The notes below the pieces were generated by a model. It was given only the letters and a program-made list of their open reading frames with translations, made no database searches and had not been told where the DNA came from. A stretch of DNA of 40,193 nt, from positions 1-40,193 of IMG/VR virus record IMGVR_UViG_3300046804_003396. The stretch is one strand, 5' to 3'. Of the stretch, positions 12,046 through 20,846 are shown one piece after another. This DNA is from a virus. Each line of letters starts with the position of its first letter. Position 1 is the stretch's first letter. Both the position numbers and the translations under genes were made by a program.

Positions 12046-13113
12046 ATGAGTGATTATAAGAAGACAGCACTTGTTCTTGGTGCTGGTGGTTTCATTGGAA
12101 GTCACATGGTAAAAAGACTGCGAGCAGAGGGATATTGGGTTCGTGGTGTGGACTTAAAATGTCCAGAATATTCTGAAAGTGAAGCACATGAATTTATTAT
12201 TGGTGATCTAAGAGATCTTCATTTTGTTGAAAGAGTTCTGCAATATAAAGGACCATATAAAAATTTCTACAATTCTGTACCGTATCAGTATATTGATACT
12301 TTTGATGAGATTTATCAGTTCGCTGCTGATATGGGTGGAGCAGGATTTGTCTTCACTGGTGAGAATGATGCTGACATTATGCATAACTCAGCAACTATTA
12401 ATCTTAACGTTCTTGAAGCACAGCGTCAATTAAATGACTTTAAAGGCGCAAACAAAACCAAAATTTTCTACTCTGGATCTGCTTGTATGTATCCAGAGCA
12501 CAATCAACTAGATCCAGATAATCCTGATTGCCGTGAAGAGTCAGCATATCCAGCAAACCCAGATTCTGAATATGGTTGGGAGAAACTGTTCTCAGAGCGG
12601 TTGTTTTTCGCTTATCATCGTAATTATGGGATCCCTGTTCGGGTTGCTAGGTATCATAATATCTTTGGACCAGAGGGAACTTGGGAAGGAGGTAGAGAAA
12701 AAGCACCAGCAGCAATCTGTCGTAAAGTAGCATTTCTTCCCAAAGATGGTGGAACCATTGAAGTGTGGGGAGATGGAAAACAAACTCGTTCATTCCTTTA
12801 TATTGATGAATGTATTGAAGCAACACGTCGAATGATGGATTCTGAGTTTATTGGACCTGTTAACATTGGTTCAGAAGAAATGGTTACTATTAATCAACTT
12901 GTAGATACTGCTGCTAAAGTTGCAGGTAAGACTGTAGACAAGAATCATATTGATGGTCCTCTCGGTGTTCGTGGTAGAAACTCTAATAATGACCTTATCC
13001 GCGAAAAACTTGGATGGGACTATTCACAAACACTTGAGGAAGGAATTCGTAAGACTTATAATTGGATTGTAAGTCAAATTAACAAAAAACATATTGCACA
13101 TCATCCTGTATAA
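12046..13113 (+). CDS. GDP-mannose 3,5-epimerase-like SDR
   Basis: 355-residue extended short-chain dehydrogenase. The NAD-binding LGAGGFIGSH lies at 11-20. The sequence QFAADMGGAGF, the catalytic-site Cys147 in GSACMYP, Tyr176/Lys180 in YGWEK, HNIFGPEGTWEGGREKAPAA and WGDGKQTRSF are signatures of GDP-mannose 3,5-epimerase rather than of UDP-glucose epimerases. The expected reaction is epimerisation of a GDP-hexose (or a GDP-heptose) to an L- or gulose-type sugar. It heads a 16-gene glycan cluster behind a terminator-linked promoter. The exact substrate is inferred. Confidence 0.88.
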   Translation: MSDYKKTALVLGAGGFIGSHMVKRLRAEGYWVRGVDLKCPEYSESEAHEFIIGDLRDLHFVERVLQYKGPYKNFYNSVPYQYIDTFDEIYQFAADMGGAGFVFTGENDADIMHNSATINLNVLEAQRQLNDFKGANKTKIFYSGSACMYPEHNQLDPDNPDCREESAYPANPDSEYGWEKLFSERLFFAYHRNYGIPVRVARYHNIFGPEGTWEGGREKAPAAICRKVAFLPKDGGTIEVWGDGKQTRSFLYIDECIEATRRMMDSEFIGPVNIGSEEMVTINQLVDTAAKVAGKTVDKNHIDGPLGVRGRNSNNDLIREKLGWDYSQTLEEGIRKTYNWIVSQINKKHIAHHPV

Positions 13114-13116
13114 AAA

Positions 13117-13776
13117 ATGGCAAAATTACAAAATGCAATTCACCTTCGTCCTACTTTTGAGGACTTTGGTATTCAACATTATATTGAAACTGGAACTGGT
13201 GGAATTCTAGATTCATATGGTCAGAATTCTCTACTTCAAGTTTCTCAACTTCAAAAACCCGATTTGACAATGCATTCTATTGAGATTCTCGATAGGATTT
13301 ATAATGAAGCAGTCGATTATTTTAAAGATAATCCTAAGGTTTGTATGCATCTTGGTAATAGTCATGATGAACTTCCTAAGGTTCTTGATGAACTTGATGA
13401 AAATCCTGCTCTATTTTTCCTTGATGCTCATTTTCCGGATTCATATCGTGATGAGTTTAATCGTGAAGTTATTCGTGATGATCCCGATTATATTAAAATT
13501 CCTTTGGAAGGTGAACTTAGAATTCTATGCCAGAAGCGTGATGTAAGTAAAGATATTATTGTTATTGATGATATTCGAATTTATAAGGAAGGTCCTTATG
13601 AAAATGGAAATTTTGAAAATAAAGCACTTCATGGCGGAGAAAGTTTAGATTTCGTTTACGAACTTCTTGATGAGACTCATATTATTGTTGAGTCTTATTT
13701 GCAAGAAGGATACTTAATTTGTTTTCCAATTTCCACTGAAGAAGATTCTCTTCGCAAATATATTGTCGGTGCATAA
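13117..13776 (+). CDS. Methyltransferase-like protein
   Basis: 219 residues. YIETGTGGILDSY near residue 22 resembles a Rossmann glycine loop, MHSIEILDRIYNEA the acidic second strand, and FFLDAHFPDS a DxH-like fourth-strand motif, the pattern of class I SAM-dependent methyltransferase folds of the TylF/FkbM neighbourhood. I cannot see enough to name a substrate. Starts 3 bp after the epimerase gene; its stop overlaps the next ATG, so it is part of the operon. Confidence 0.6.
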   Translation: MAKLQNAIHLRPTFEDFGIQHYIETGTGGILDSYGQNSLLQVSQLQKPDLTMHSIEILDRIYNEAVDYFKDNPKVCMHLGNSHDELPKVLDELDENPALFFLDAHFPDSYRDEFNREVIRDDPDYIKIPLEGELRILCQKRDVSKDIIVIDDIRIYKEGPYENGNFENKALHGGESLDFVYELLDETHIIVESYLQEGYLICFPISTEEDSLRKYIVGA

Positions 13777-14618
13777 TGAAGTTACAAAATTGTAAATATA
13801 CTTCTGCATCCGGTGGATGTGATCTTCTAGGACATCCAGAAATGAATGTCCTAGAATGTCTCTGGAATTGTGGATTTTATTCAAATGAGTTTCAGGTATT
13901 TTCATCACTTCTTATTTTAATGAGACATGGAATTATTCCTGATGAAATTAATTATTCAATGGGGTTTAAACATTTCAAAAAAGATCCAGATCAAGACATC
14001 TATCCACTTTTTCATCAGATAGATAAGAATCAATCAATAGATTTGTATGAGAATATTGATATTCCCGATGCAAACAAATTTCAAAAAAATCTTTACAATT
14101 TTGAAATTTACAATCAAATCATAAAAAGATTTTTTAATGCAAGTGATATTATTAATGATAGAAAAAAATATTTGTTAGAGAAGTATCAGATAGATACTTC
14201 AAAAACAATCTCAGTTTTGTATAGAGGAACTGATAAAGGAACTGAACTAAAACTTGCTAATCCAGAGCAGTATATGACAGTAACTAAAAGTCTTCTTAAT
14301 CAAAATAGTGACTTTAAAATTTTGCTTCAAACTGATCAAACTCAAGTGATTCAATATTTTCATGAAGAATTGAAAGATAAATTAGTGATATTTGAAGAGA
14401 CTCCATCTACAACATCTAATCGTGTTATATGGAGTCTCATGGAACAGAATGGTGCAGACTCGATTGATTGGTCACAATGGTTTGATGCTGCACTTAGATG
14501 TGTTTCTGACTGCAAATATGTTGTAAATCATACTGGAAATGTCGGTATGTTTATGAATTTGTATAGAGGAAATTTGGAAGGTGTATATCAATTTGATGAG
14601 ACCGGAGCATTAGGATGA
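13776..14618 (+). CDS. GT23/NodZ-like glycosyltransferase
   Basis: 280 residues. ISVLYRGTDKGTE (about residues 145-157) and DFKILLQTDQTQVIQYF match the donor-binding region of alpha-1,6-fucosyltransferase/NodZ-like enzymes (H/YRGTDK motif), and the conserved sequence VVNHTGNVGMF near the C-terminus resembles the acceptor-side SNVS-type motif. It is probably soluble and uses a GDP-sugar, which would suit the GDP-sugar epimerase at the head of the operon. The same RGTD/TDQT pair recurs in the N-terminal half of the fusion protein at 21185. Starts by TAATG overlap. Confidence 0.72.
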   Translation: MKLQNCKYTSASGGCDLLGHPEMNVLECLWNCGFYSNEFQVFSSLLILMRHGIIPDEINYSMGFKHFKKDPDQDIYPLFHQIDKNQSIDLYENIDIPDANKFQKNLYNFEIYNQIIKRFFNASDIINDRKKYLLEKYQIDTSKTISVLYRGTDKGTELKLANPEQYMTVTKSLLNQNSDFKILLQTDQTQVIQYFHEELKDKLVIFEETPSTTSNRVIWSLMEQNGADSIDWSQWFDAALRCVSDCKYVVNHTGNVGMFMNLYRGNLEGVYQFDETGALG

Positions 14619-15193
14619 GAAAAATAGATACAGAAATAGAAGATATTAAAAATTTACCGCCTTTTAACTGGCCAACAGACTACTTTAACAATGTTATTTC
14701 TTATGTTAGAAATGAAGGATTATGGTTAGAGTTTGGTGTTTGTTCTGGAAATACAATAAACATAATCTCTTCAAAAACAAAGAATATTGTTTATGGTTTT
14801 GATAGTTTTTTAGGTCTTCCTGAAGATTGGGGAGACCATCAACCAAAAGGAGCATATAGTAGAGAGGGAAATCTTCCCTCCGTTAATAATAATGTCGAGT
14901 TGGTTGTGGGATTATTTCAAGATACCTTAAATGATTTCTTAGAAAAAAGTAAAGAACCTGTGGCTTACTTACATTTAGATGCAGATTTATATTCTTCAAC
15001 TAAGTTTGTTTTGGATAAACTTGAAAATAGAATTGTTTCTGGAACTGTTATTTCGTTTGATGAGATTTATAACTATTCTGAATATAGAGATCATGAAATA
15101 AAAGCCTGGGTAGAATTTTGTAATAGAACAAAAATATCATATAAATGGATTTCTAGAACTAATCATGAACAAGCAACATGTATAATCAAATGA
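14615..15193 (+). CDS. TylF/macrocin O-methyltransferase-like protein
   Basis: 192 residues. LWLEFGVCSGNTINII is a SAM-binding motif I of the TylF type, followed by YGFDSFLGLPEDW (motif Post-I), AYLHLDADLYSSTK with metal-ligand acidic residues, and VISFDEIYNY. TylF-like enzymes O-methylate sugars, so it may cap or decorate the glycan. It overlaps the preceding gene by four bases and the next by four. Confidence 0.8.
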   Translation: MRKIDTEIEDIKNLPPFNWPTDYFNNVISYVRNEGLWLEFGVCSGNTINIISSKTKNIVYGFDSFLGLPEDWGDHQPKGAYSREGNLPSVNNNVELVVGLFQDTLNDFLEKSKEPVAYLHLDADLYSSTKFVLDKLENRIVSGTVISFDEIYNYSEYRDHEIKAWVEFCNRTKISYKWISRTNHEQATCIIK

Positions 15194-15984
15194 ATAAGAT
15201 ACCTGATTTGGTTTTTCATCATCATACCTCACTTGGTGACAATTTTATTTGCAATGGAATTGTTCACACTTATGCAGAACAACTTTGCGAAAGACTTCAC
15301 ATTCCTTGTCATCATAGGTATTATGAAACTATAAATTGCCTTTATCAAGACTTTGATAATATTATTGTACATCCTTTTAACGATGACTGGGCAACACTAG
15401 AACAAGAAATGTTTCCATGGGCACAAGAAAAGGAATGGCCTGTAACTAGGATTGGATTTGAGAAAGTTTATTATCGTCGTCTTCAAAGAGAAAATTCTCC
15501 ACCAGAATTTTTTGCTGTCAACTTTGATAGACAATTTTATGAACAAGCAGGAATTCTCTTTAAAGAAAGGTATGAAAGATTTACCTTACCTAAGGAAATT
15601 CCTGGAGCAAATGAGGTTTACAGCAACTTGACCGGAGGAGAAAAAGATTATATTATAGTTCACAAGAATTCTAGTGCAGAAGGTGACTATCCAATTGATC
15701 TTTGGAATTGGAGAAGAAATCAAATAGGTGCGATTCCTGATATTAAAATTGTAGAAATTCAAATGGGACAGACAACTAATATGTTGTCATACATGAAACT
15801 TATCGAAAATGCAAAAGAAATTCATTGCGTCAACAGCAGTTTTTTCTGCTTAGTTGATAGTGTAGCAAAAAGAATAAGACCAAAACTCTTTTACCATGAT
15901 ATTCGTATGAATAATATTACTCAAACAAATTGTGAAGCGAATGGTAATCGTTGGACTGTTGTTGATTACCCATTTAAGAAATGA
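15190..15984 (+). CDS. GT9-like glycosyltransferase
   Basis: 264 residues from ATG 15190, which overlaps the preceding TGA; an in-frame ATG at 15178 would extend it by four residues. VFHHHTSLGDNFICNGIV at the N-terminus resembles the xxSLGDxL motif of ADP-heptose:LPS heptosyltransferases (GT9, GT-B fold). YIIVHKNSSAEGDYPIDLW and EIHCVNSSFFCLVDSVA match the C-terminal donor domain pattern. If truly GT9-like, its donor may be the nucleotide-heptose that nearby kinase and nucleotidyltransferase genes could make. Divergent, so moderate confidence. Confidence 0.62.
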   Translation: MNKIPDLVFHHHTSLGDNFICNGIVHTYAEQLCERLHIPCHHRYYETINCLYQDFDNIIVHPFNDDWATLEQEMFPWAQEKEWPVTRIGFEKVYYRRLQRENSPPEFFAVNFDRQFYEQAGILFKERYERFTLPKEIPGANEVYSNLTGGEKDYIIVHKNSSAEGDYPIDLWNWRRNQIGAIPDIKIVEIQMGQTTNMLSYMKLIENAKEIHCVNSSFFCLVDSVAKRIRPKLFYHDIRMNNITQTNCEANGNRWTVVDYPFKK

Positions 15985-16859
15985 AAAAAATAGCAGTTTC
16001 TACCTGGTGTACCGATGATTACGCAATACACCTAAGACCAGATAAATTACAAAAACTTATTAATCACTTTCATCCAGAAATTGATTTTCATATTTTTGGT
16101 ACAGAAGATACTAAAAATATAACTAAAGATCATCCTTGGCTTGGAAAAGAAAATGTTAGATTTTCTGATTGGATGATGGTAGTTACATGTCTTCCTTTAG
16201 TTGAAGACTATGATATGGTTATTCATATAGACGCAGATTCTTTTTGTATCGGTAGTCTTGATCGTGTTATTAATTCTGATGCTGAACTAATTGGTGTTAG
16301 GAATAATAATTTCTTTGGAAAAGCAGGTGCAGCACAACCATGCGTAAGTCCTTTTTATGAACCATATGGCGATGGTGGAATGATTGGTGTTGATCAATTC
16401 CTTAATGCTGGATTTATCGCATCAAATGATAAACAATTTTGGTATGAATGGAGAGACTTTAATAAATTTGTTGCTGAACAAAGTGATGGTAGAACATTTA
16501 CTTATCAACCATGGGCACTGATTCGTAATGAACAAGACACTTGGAATCATATTTTCCATGCAAAAAATAAGTACACTACTGAAATTGTTGATAAAGAAGG
16601 TAGTGGTGTAACATATGGAATAGTTAATCAGTGGGGAGAAAAAGATCATTGTGAGAGTTGGAAAAATCTTTATGTAAAAGATAATTCGGTTTACATTGAT
16701 CATCCAATTACAGGAGAGCCTTTGAGAACAAGCATCCTTCATGCTGCTGGAGTTGGAACAATGGAAACTATTAAACAATATGGTGATCATTATAACTGGT
16801 TGTATGGTATAATTAAACCAGAAGTAAAAGATTACATTCAAACAATCCTTGGAGAATAA
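15981..16859 (+). CDS. GT-A glycosyltransferase (GT8-like)
   Basis: 292 residues. YDMVIHIDADSFCIG carries the DxD metal/nucleotide-sugar motif at about 79-88, preceded by a Rossmann-like N-terminal half. FLNAGFIAS matches the LNxGxx motif of GT8-type retaining enzymes, and ILHAAGVGTME near the C-terminus supplies a conserved His. Predicted to transfer a hexose in assembly of the surface glycan. Four-base overlap with the preceding gene. Confidence 0.75.
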   Translation: MKKIAVSTWCTDDYAIHLRPDKLQKLINHFHPEIDFHIFGTEDTKNITKDHPWLGKENVRFSDWMMVVTCLPLVEDYDMVIHIDADSFCIGSLDRVINSDAELIGVRNNNFFGKAGAAQPCVSPFYEPYGDGGMIGVDQFLNAGFIASNDKQFWYEWRDFNKFVAEQSDGRTFTYQPWALIRNEQDTWNHIFHAKNKYTTEIVDKEGSGVTYGIVNQWGEKDHCESWKNLYVKDNSVYIDHPITGEPLRTSILHAAGVGTMETIKQYGDHYNWLYGIIKPEVKDYIQTILGE

Positions 16860-16860
16860 A

Positions 16861-17571
16861 ATGTCTGTTATTTTAAAAACTATTAAAGATCTTGAATCTT
16901 ACGATCTTTCTAAATCGGAAAAATTTTTAGAGCATCATAATACCCCTCATTCAAAAACAACTGCAATTCTTGAGCAGTTTGAAAATGGATTTTATTCATT
17001 TTTAGAAGACAATGAAGAAGTCGTAATGGTTGATCTTGGTGCAAATATTGGACTCTTCTCTCTTTATATGAGTTCTATCTGCAAAGAAGTTTATGCAGTT
17101 GAACCAACACCTTCTCATATTGAGATCATGAAAGATCTCTTTGAAAATCTTGGTGTAAAAAATATCTTTCCGCATCAGGTTGCTGTTCATACTAAAAATG
17201 GTGAGGAAGAATTTCAATTAAACAGTAGTAACTCTACGATGAATTCTTTCCTTCGTCATGGTATTGATCCTGGTGGAACTGACAGTGTTATGGTTCCAAC
17301 TACAACTCTTGCAGATTTTATTAAAAATAATGTGAAGAAAAGAGTTAATTTTGTTAAGATGGACATTGAAGGTTTTGAAAATGTGATCGTCCATGATCCA
17401 TCATTTGAAGATGCAATCAAAGAAATTGATGCCATTTATGTTGAAGTTCATGACTTTGAAGGTGTTGGAAAGATGGAAGAGAACGTAAACAAAGTTATTG
17501 AACGACTTGAATCACTAGGCAAGAAAACCGTAAAACTTACTTATGATGGAGTTCTTGGTTATGACGGATGA
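16861..17571 (+). CDS. FkbM-family methyltransferase
   Basis: 236 residues. VVMVDLGANIGLFSLYMS is SAM motif I, VYAVEPTPSHIEIMKDLFEN motif II, and FVKMDIEGFENVIV the FkbM KxDIEGxE signature. FkbM proteins O-methylate sugars or polyketides; in this operon a sugar is the natural substrate. The ATG at 16861 follows the previous stop by one base with GGAG 8 bp upstream. Confidence 0.87.
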   Translation: MSVILKTIKDLESYDLSKSEKFLEHHNTPHSKTTAILEQFENGFYSFLEDNEEVVMVDLGANIGLFSLYMSSICKEVYAVEPTPSHIEIMKDLFENLGVKNIFPHQVAVHTKNGEEEFQLNSSNSTMNSFLRHGIDPGGTDSVMVPTTTLADFIKNNVKKRVNFVKMDIEGFENVIVHDPSFEDAIKEIDAIYVEVHDFEGVGKMEENVNKVIERLESLGKKTVKLTYDGVLGYDG

Positions 17572-18184
17572 AAAACTAGAACGTAGACTTCTTGATATTT
17601 GCTACAATAAAAAACTCCATCACTTGGGAAGTTATTTTTCTTGTCTACATCTCATTGATAAAATTTACAGTGAGATGCAAGATGATGATATTTTCATCCT
17701 CTCAAATGGACATGCTGTAGTTTCTCTCTATGTTGTTCTTGAAAAATATTTTGGATTTGATGCAGAAGAACTTCTTGAAAAATATGGAGAGCATCCAAAA
17801 AGAAATGAAGATGTAAAGATTCATTGTTCAACTGGAAGTCTTGGTATGGGATTAACAGTTGCTGTTGGCAGAGCACTAGCAAATCCTGATCGTAATGTTT
17901 ATTGTATGATCTCAGATGGTGAGTGTGCAGAAGGATCTATTTGGGAAGCATTAAGATTTGCATATGAAAAAAATATTCACAATCTTAAGATTTATGTGAA
18001 TGCAAATGGATGGGCTGCTTATGATGCTGTAGATTTAGATTACCTTGAGGATAGAATTAAAGCATTTAATCCTTATGTGAATTTTGTAAGAACTACAGTT
18101 GAGCATCATGGACTTGAAGGACTACATGCTCACTATACTAATTTTACAGAAGAACAATATAAATCTGCCTTGGAGGTTCTATGA
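17561..18184 (+). CDS. Transketolase N-terminal (TPP) subunit
   Basis: 207 residues corresponding to the diphosphate-binding domain of transketolase. Visible are FILSNGHAVVSLYVVL, the STGSLGMGLTVAVGRALA stretch and SDGECAEGSIWEA, with the paired Asn in YVNANGWAAYD that completes the GDG-N thiamine site (the first Gly is Ser). Split N- and C-subunits are known in bacteria; this one is unusually short. It overlaps the FkbM gene by 11 bp and the partner subunit by 4 bp. Together the two could make or cleave a ketose phosphate such as sedoheptulose 7-phosphate, or act on a nucleotide-keto-sugar. Confidence 0.87.
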   Translation: MTDEKLERRLLDICYNKKLHHLGSYFSCLHLIDKIYSEMQDDDIFILSNGHAVVSLYVVLEKYFGFDAEELLEKYGEHPKRNEDVKIHCSTGSLGMGLTVAVGRALANPDRNVYCMISDGECAEGSIWEALRFAYEKNIHNLKIYVNANGWAAYDAVDLDYLEDRIKAFNPYVNFVRTTVEHHGLEGLHAHYTNFTEEQYKSALEVL

Positions 18185-18651
18185 GAAGGACATTTAGAGA
18201 TCAATTAACTATTGAGATGAGAGAAAATCCTAAAATTTCTCTTTTAGTTGGTGATGTTGGATATGGATTGTTTGATGATCTTAGGAAAGAGTTTCCTCAT
18301 AGAGTTATTAATCCTGGAGCATCTGAGCAATTGATGATCGGAATGGCAGTCGGAATGGCAATGGAAGAAATTATTCCAGTTGTTTACTCTATTACTCCTT
18401 TTGTTCTATATCGTCCATTTGAGTTCATTCGTAATTATGTAAATCACGAAAACATTCCAGTAAAACTTGTTGGAAGTGGAAGGAATGATGACTATGGTGT
18501 TTGTGGATTTTCACATTATGCATGTGAAGATATGCAAGTATTATCAATCTTTCCAAACATCAAAACTTTCATTCCAAATACAAAGGAAGATGTGAATGTA
18601 AAAGAATTCTTATATAACTCTTCTCCATCTTATATGAATTTGAGTAGATGA
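18181..18651 (+). CDS. Transketolase pyrimidine-binding subunit, truncated
   Basis: 156 residues matching the transketolase/DXS pyrimidine domain: LLVGDVGYGLFDDL, then VINPGASEQLMIGMAVGMA with the catalytic Glu that activates TPP. The usual third (C-terminal) domain is missing, so the enzyme is a minimal two-domain form. ATGA overlap with the N-subunit implies equimolar synthesis. Function in central metabolism is less likely than in glycan sugar synthesis, given the operon. Confidence 0.85.
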   Translation: MRRTFRDQLTIEMRENPKISLLVGDVGYGLFDDLRKEFPHRVINPGASEQLMIGMAVGMAMEEIIPVVYSITPFVLYRPFEFIRNYVNHENIPVKLVGSGRNDDYGVCGFSHYACEDMQVLSIFPNIKTFIPNTKEDVNVKEFLYNSSPSYMNLSR

Positions 18652-19466
18652 ATATTTTATTTACAGGACATAGAGGATTTCTTGGAAGAGAATTAATTCC
18701 ATATCTTTCTGAAAATCATAATGTTTACTATCCAGAAATTGATTATACTAAGAGAGATCAGATTGATTTATTTCTGAGTGAGACGAAAATTGATTTTATT
18801 CTTCATGCTGCCATCAAAGGTGGACGTAGAGTAAGGCAAGATATATCAGATGATTTCTACATCAATATGATGATGTTTGAAAATCTTGCTTCTCTAAAAA
18901 TACCGATGATTAATTTTTGTAGTGGCGCTGCCTTTGGTAGACAGAAAGATATTTTTCTATCAGAAGAAATAAAAGTTGGTAATAGAATTCCTGAAGACTT
19001 TTATGGATTCGCTAAGTGTTTAATCACACAAAGATGTCGTCAATTAGAACATGTTTATAATCTGAGATTTTTTAATGTATTCGGTCCAGAAACTCCTGAC
19101 AATATGTTCACCACAGTCAACATAAAAAATTACATTTATAAAAGAGAGATTGTAATTTTTAAAGATAAGTTTATGGACTTTTTTGGAATTGAAGACACTA
19201 AAAAAGTTTTAGATCTTTATCTAAGTAATAATGATCTTCCAAAAGAAGTTAATCTGGTATATGAAAATAAAACAAAATTGTCAGATGTTGCAAACTTAAT
19301 TAATAATCTTTCTACTCATAAAGTTAATATTGATGTACTGGAAAGTGGAAATGATAATTCGTATTGTGGTTCTGGAGATGTTTTAAAAACACTTGGATTA
19401 AATCTTAATGGATTAGATAAAGAAATTAGAAATTGTTATGAAAATTTTTGTCAACGGAACATTTGA
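18648..19466 (+). CDS. NAD-dependent sugar epimerase/reductase (SDR)
   Basis: 272 residues. NILFTGHRGFLGREL is the Rossmann GxxGxxG loop at the N-terminus and YGFAK near residue 125 the YxxxK catalytic pair. FCSGAAFGR carries the catalytic Ser. Overall it resembles GDP-fucose synthase/dTDP-4-keto-rhamnose reductase-type SDRs but is short and divergent. Product sugar unknown. It overlaps the next gene by 29 bp. Confidence 0.78.
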   Translation: MNILFTGHRGFLGRELIPYLSENHNVYYPEIDYTKRDQIDLFLSETKIDFILHAAIKGGRRVRQDISDDFYINMMMFENLASLKIPMINFCSGAAFGRQKDIFLSEEIKVGNRIPEDFYGFAKCLITQRCRQLEHVYNLRFFNVFGPETPDNMFTTVNIKNYIYKREIVIFKDKFMDFFGIEDTKKVLDLYLSNNDLPKEVNLVYENKTKLSDVANLINNLSTHKVNIDVLESGNDNSYCGSGDVLKTLGLNLNGLDKEIRNCYENFCQRNI

Positions 19467-19836
19467 TATTCTTCATCGCGGACATCTTGAACTTCTAAAT
19501 TTTGCAAAAGGTTTAGGAGATTTTTTAATGGTTGGTATTGATACTGATGATAGAGTAAAGGAAAAGAAAGGTACTACAAGACCAATACATAATCAAGAAG
19601 AAAGAAAATTTTTTCTTGAAAATTTAAAATCAGTAGATGAAGTAAAATTCTTTTCTAGTGATCAAGAACTAGAGGAATTGATAAAATCCTTTCAACCTGA
19701 TATAATGGTTGTAGGATCTGATTGGAAAGGAAAATCAGTTATAGGATCTTATTATGCTTCTAAACTTATATTTTTTGATAGGATAGGTGACTATGCCACA
19801 ACAAAAATCATACAAGATATTATTGATAGGAGATAG
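19438..19836 (+). CDS. HldE C-domain-like sugar-phosphate nucleotidyltransferase
   Basis: 132 residues of the cytidylyltransferase superfamily. GTFDILHRGHLELL contains the HxGH active-site motif, DTDDRVKEKKGTTRP the typical second motif, and TTKIIQDI the C-terminal helix seen in HldE/TagD-type enzymes. Expected to transfer a nucleotide (AMP, CMP or GMP) to a sugar 1-phosphate. It overlaps both neighbours; the sugar kinase gene follows, and in many bacteria these two activities are fused in HldE. Confidence 0.85.
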   Translation: MKIFVNGTFDILHRGHLELLNFAKGLGDFLMVGIDTDDRVKEKKGTTRPIHNQEERKFFLENLKSVDEVKFFSSDQELEELIKSFQPDIMVVGSDWKGKSVIGSYYASKLIFFDRIGDYATTKIIQDIIDRR

Positions 19837-20542
19837 TTGTATAGATGAATATGTTTATGGATCTTGCGAAAGATTAAATCCAGAAGCACCTGTTCCTATT
19901 CTAAAATATGGAAGAAAAGAAACCCGTAAAGGCATGGCATGGAACGTGAGAGAAAATCTCAAAGCGTTTGGATTGGAAGTCTATATGATTACTAATCAAG
20001 AAAATATTGTAAAAACGAGATATATTGATGAAAGATATAATCATCAAATTTTGAGGGTTGATACTGAAGATCCATTAAAACCTATGAATTATGATTTACC
20101 CGATGAAAAATTTGACGCACTTGTAATATCTGATTACGATAAAGGATTTATAACTCAAGATAAATTATTTCATCTAGTTTTTAATTCAAGAATACCTGTC
20201 TTTGTTGATAGCAAAAAAACATATCTTCCAGAATCAAACTGCTTTATAAAGATCAATGAAAGTGAATCAAAACTTCTAAAAAGCAAACATGACAATCTTA
20301 TCGTTACAAAGGGATCTGGTGGAGCAGAATTTGATGGAGTAACTTATCCGGGAGAAAAAGTTAGTGTTTTTGATGTCGTTGGTGCAGGAGATACTTTTCT
20401 CTCATCACTTGTTTATTTTTATCTAGTTTATGGTACAATAGAAAAGGCAATCCCTTTTGCAAATAAAGCAGCATCTATCGCTGTTCAAAATTTTGGAACT
20501 TATGTTTTAACTCAGGAAGATATAAATGAAATATGTAATTGA
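19793..20542 (+). CDS. HldE N-domain-like sugar kinase (PfkB family)
   Basis: 249 residues from ATG 19793, which has AGGTGA just upstream; a GTG at 19787 is an alternative. NPEAPVPIL is the hallmark of D-glycero-D-manno-heptose 7-phosphate kinase (RfaE/HldE N-terminal). VISDYDKGFIT and DVVGAGDTFLSSL (GAGD catalytic loop) complete the PfkB fold. It is about 60 residues shorter than E. coli's kinase domain, with the central lid reduced. With the adenylyltransferase-like partner it suggests synthesis of a nucleotide-activated heptose or related sugar. Confidence 0.83.
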   Translation: MPQQKSYKILLIGDSCIDEYVYGSCERLNPEAPVPILKYGRKETRKGMAWNVRENLKAFGLEVYMITNQENIVKTRYIDERYNHQILRVDTEDPLKPMNYDLPDEKFDALVISDYDKGFITQDKLFHLVFNSRIPVFVDSKKTYLPESNCFIKINESESKLLKSKHDNLIVTKGSGGAEFDGVTYPGEKVSVFDVVGAGDTFLSSLVYFYLVYGTIEKAIPFANKAASIAVQNFGTYVLTQEDINEICN

Positions 20543-20846
20543 TATTGATGGAACTATTTGTGATAAATTAGAACATCAAGAATATGAAAGTTCTGTTCCA
20601 AAAAGAGATAGAATTTTAGCAATTAATAAATTGTACGATGAAGGTCATTGCATAGTTTATCTCACTGCAAGAGGTATGGGAAGATACACTAATGATTCAA
20701 AATTAGCAGAAGCACGTTTTAGATATATCACTGAGTTACAACTTAAAGAATGGGGATGTAAATATCATGAATTATTTCTTGGCAAACCTTCGGGTGATGT
20801 CTATATAGATGACAAAGGAATGAATGCGAATGACTTCTTCAATTAA
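20526..20846 (+). CDS. HAD-family phosphatase
   Basis: 106 residues. Motif I YVIDIDGTIC (DxDGT) supplies the nucleophile and acid, motif II is in VYLTARG, a Lys sits in FLGKPSGD, and VYIDDKG gives motif IV. Small HADs like this occur in capsule and LPS clusters. It could remove the phosphate at position 7 after the kinase step, the role GmhB plays in heptose synthesis, but it is not obviously GmhB. Overlaps the genes before and after. Confidence 0.78.
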   Translation: MKYVIDIDGTICDKLEHQEYESSVPKRDRILAINKLYDEGHCIVYLTARGMGRYTNDSKLAEARFRYITELQLKEWGCKYHELFLGKPSGDVYIDDKGMNANDFFN

